Below are positions 6,359-8,336 of a DNA stretch of 8,336 bases, in pieces. Source of the DNA: Phycisphaerales bacterium (GTDB taxonomy: Bacteria > Planctomycetota > Phycisphaerae > Phycisphaerales > UBA1924); NCBI GenBank assembly GCA_016763115.1, contig JAESUL010000095.1, positions 1 through 8,336 on the forward strand. Direction: 5' to 3'. The translations under genes and the position numbers were made by a program. The stretch's first letter is position 1; each line of letters opens with the position of its first letter. The notes below the pieces were generated by a model that saw nothing but the letters and a program-made list of their open reading frames with translations, was not told the origin of the DNA and ran no database searches.

Positions 6359-8336
6359 TTATGACGCGCCCGCGGTTTCTTTTTTGGACTCTTGCTTGGT
6401 GCCCGAATCGTCGGTCTTGCCGTAGTCACGCGGGCGCAGCTTGATCAGCCCCGCCTTGACATCGACAAACTCGATATCGCACCTGCCTGATTGCGTATTA
6501 AACTTGGCAACCGATGCCTTCCAGAACTTCTCGTCGTCACGCTCGGGGAAATCGGTCCGGTAGTGCGACCCGCGCGATTCCTCACGCAGCAGCCCGGCCT
6601 TGGCGATCATCTCGCCCATAATCAGCATGTCGCCCACCGTGCGAGCAAAGCTCAGCGACTGGTTCGTCCACACCGCTCCATCGCCCAGCTCGACCTTGGT
6701 GTACCGCTCACGCAACTCGTCGACCTTGCCCAGGCAGTTCTCAAGCCCGGGACCAGTTTTCACGACGGTCGATGCCGAGTTCATGATCTCGCCGAGCTCG
6801 AAGGCGATCTGGTACGGGTTGTACGCCTGATCGCCGGTGCCATTGGTCGTCGATTCGAGCAACGCATCGTGCTTGGTTTGCTCTTGCTTGGTTGCTGCAT
6901 CAAAGATCGACTGCGAGACTTCACCGACCGGGGCATGCCCGCCCTCGCGGACATAGTTGACGACCGACACGCCGTTGCATAAACCATCAAAGATGCAACT
7001 CAGCAGCGCGTTGGCACCGAGCCTGGTCGCCCCGTGGTAGGCGAAGTTGACCTCGCCAAAGGCGTACAAACCAGTGATATTGGTCATCGCGTTGTTGTGC
7101 GCACCGATCTCGAGCCCCATGCCCGGTTCGGTCCCGACCGGGACATCGCCGCCGGGCACATGGGCTCCCAGTGGAGTCTCAGGCTTGTACGCACCGGCGG
7201 TGTAGGTCGTCCACAGCCCACCCATCGTGTAGTGCACCGCGGGGAAAATCCGCATCGGGGTGAACCGCGGGTCTTCGCCGGCGAACTTCTCATAAATATC
7301 CAAGATCCCGCCGAGCTTCTCGGTGAGGTACTCGGGGTCCTTGTGCGTCAGATCAAGATACACCTGGTTGGTCCCGTTGATGCCCATGCCGTCGTTGACG
7401 CAGACATCGAAAATCTCGCGGGTCGCAATATCACGAGGCACGAGGTTGCCGTACTTGGGGTACCGCTCTTCAAGAATGTAGTACCGCTCGTTCTCTGGAA
7501 TATCCTTGGGCTTGCGGGTATCGCCCTTCTTGCTCGGCACCCACACTCGCCCGCCCTCGCCACGCGCGGACTCGGACATCAATCTACATTTATCCGCACC
7601 CGGGATCGCGGTCGGGTGGACCTGGATCATCTCGGCGTTGCCATACCACGCTCCGGCCTGGACGCACCTTGACGCGGCCCCGCCGGTGCAAATCACCGAG
7701 TTGGTCGATTTGCCGAATACCAGCCCGCACCCGCCGGTCGCCATGACGACGGCATCAGCGCGGAAGCTCTGGATCTGCATGGTCCGCATGTCCTGGGCAA
7801 CGATCCCGACGCATCGTTTGTCCTCTCCTTCGCCTTCAATGATCGGCCAGAGGAACTCCCAGAACTCTTTCTTGTTGATCTTGCCTTCGGCCGTGAATCG
7901 GCGGGTCTGCTCGTCGAGTGCATACAACAACTGCTGCCCGGTGGTCGCGCCCGCGAAATGCGTGCGTCGAAACAGCGAGCCGCCGAAGAGGCGTAGATCG
8001 CGGAACCCCTCGTGCGAGCGGTTGAAAGGCACGCCCATGCGGTCGAGCAGATCAATAATCTTTGGTGCCCAGTTGGTCATCTCGAGGACCGGGTGCTGGT
8101 CATTGAGGAAATCGCCACCGATCAGGGTCTCGTCGAAATGCTGGTATTCAGAGTACCCCTGCTGACGCGCGACATCGTTGCATGCGTTGATCCCGCCTTG
8201 TGCGCACACCGAGTGCGATCGCTTGACGGGGACCATCGAGAACAGGTCCACACCAACGCCGGCTTCAGCGATCCGGATCGACGCAGCCAAGCCCGCCAAT
8301 CCGCCGCCCACAACTATCACTCGCTTTTGATCACTC
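6359..8336 (-). CDS. sdhA: Succinate dehydrogenase flavoprotein subunit, 5' end cut by window edge
   Basis: SdhA holds FAD and oxidises succinate to fumarate. Numbering from the GTG at 8320 (653 residues to the stop), the FAD-binding VVGGGLAG is at 3-10. RSHSVCAQGG (34-43) has His36, equivalent to the covalent flavin histidine. RGEGG (253-257) contains the likely catalytic Arg253. HYTMGG (363-368), YHGATRLGANALLSC (428-442) and RGSHYRTDFP (583-592) are further family blocks. The GTG is probably not the start: the frame stays open to the edge with codons for SDQKR before it, and the last window base would be the G of an ATG. About 35 extra residues (roughly 373-410) separate GGLW from MTNITGLYAFGE, which are close together in B. 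subtilis-type relatives. The tail after 634 is polar and low in complexity. A membrane anchor gene is expected upstream. Confidence 0.96.
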   Translation of the reverse strand, partial: SDQKRVIVVGGGLAGLAASIRIAEAGVGVDLFSMVPVKRSHSVCAQGGINACNDVARQQGYSEYQHFDETLIGGDFLNDQHPVLEMTNWAPKIIDLLDRMGVPFNRSHEGFRDLRLFGGSLFRRTHFAGATTGQQLLYALDEQTRRFTAEGKINKKEFWEFLWPIIEGEGEDKRCVGIVAQDMRTMQIQSFRADAVVMATGGCGLVFGKSTNSVICTGGAASRCVQAGAWYGNAEMIQVHPTAIPGADKCRLMSESARGEGGRVWVPSKKGDTRKPKDIPENERYYILEERYPKYGNLVPRDIATREIFDVCVNDGMGINGTNQVYLDLTHKDPEYLTEKLGGILDIYEKFAGEDPRFTPMRIFPAVHYTMGGLWTTYTAGAYKPETPLGAHVPGGDVPVGTEPGMGLEIGAHNNAMTNITGLYAFGEVNFAYHGATRLGANALLSCIFDGLCNGVSVVNYVREGGHAPVGEVSQSIFDAATKQEQTKHDALLESTTNGTGDQAYNPYQIAFELGEIMNSASTVVKTGPGLENCLGKVDELRERYTKVELGDGAVWTNQSLSFARTVGDMLIMGEMIAKAGLLREESRGSHYRTDFPERDDEKFWKASVAKFNTQSGRCDIEFVDVKAGLIKLRPRDYGKTDDSGTKQESKKETAGAS

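Noticed and set aside
1..8336. CRISPR arrays, tRNAs, insertion sequences or phage genes
   Set aside because: I found no regularly spaced repeats, no tRNA-like cloverleaf in the gaps and no transposase or integrase frame.

Overview
The window is a compact, GC-rich bacterial chromosome segment carrying housekeeping metabolism and DNA repair genes. Gene content, protein style and the small unrecognised protein suggest a planctomycete, possibly of the Phycisphaerae. That placement is inferred from general sequence character; no rRNA or lineage-specific marker is present. I see no mobile element, CRISPR array, tRNA or rRNA, and no convincing new multi-gene system. It is mostly ordinary core genome with a few local oddities.

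Layout, left to right. Bases 1-95 lie downstream of mutL and hold a strong hairpin with an overlapping alternative fold. mutL (96-1940, minus) is divergent from a HIT-family hydrolase (1983-2435, plus) across 42 bp. The HIT gene converges on birA (2432-3187, minus), and their two TAG stops share a CTAG palindrome. birA is preceded by nadC (3184-4130, minus) with an ATGA overlap, so the two are probably one transcription unit. nadC as given is broken by a one-base frameshift near 3855-3881. fabI (4219-5001, plus) diverges from nadC across an 88-bp spacer with a plausible promoter and a good ribosome binding site. A 97-residue protein of unknown function follows (5093-5386, plus). It converges on sdhB (5488-6333, minus), and the gap holds a perfect 24-bp inverted repeat with a 39-nt loop. 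sdhA (6359 to the right edge, minus) lies upstream of sdhB. Its start codon appears to lie two bases beyond the window.

How the genes fit together. sdhA and sdhB encode the two soluble subunits of succinate dehydrogenase (complex II); the membrane anchor is probably just outside the window. nadC makes the nicotinate mononucleotide precursor of NAD. birA attaches biotin to the acetyl-CoA carboxylase carrier protein, which feeds the fatty acid cycle that fabI completes. MutL keeps most endonuclease motifs, suggesting mismatch repair without MutH. GATC, and especially CGATCG, looks clearly over-represented by hand count.
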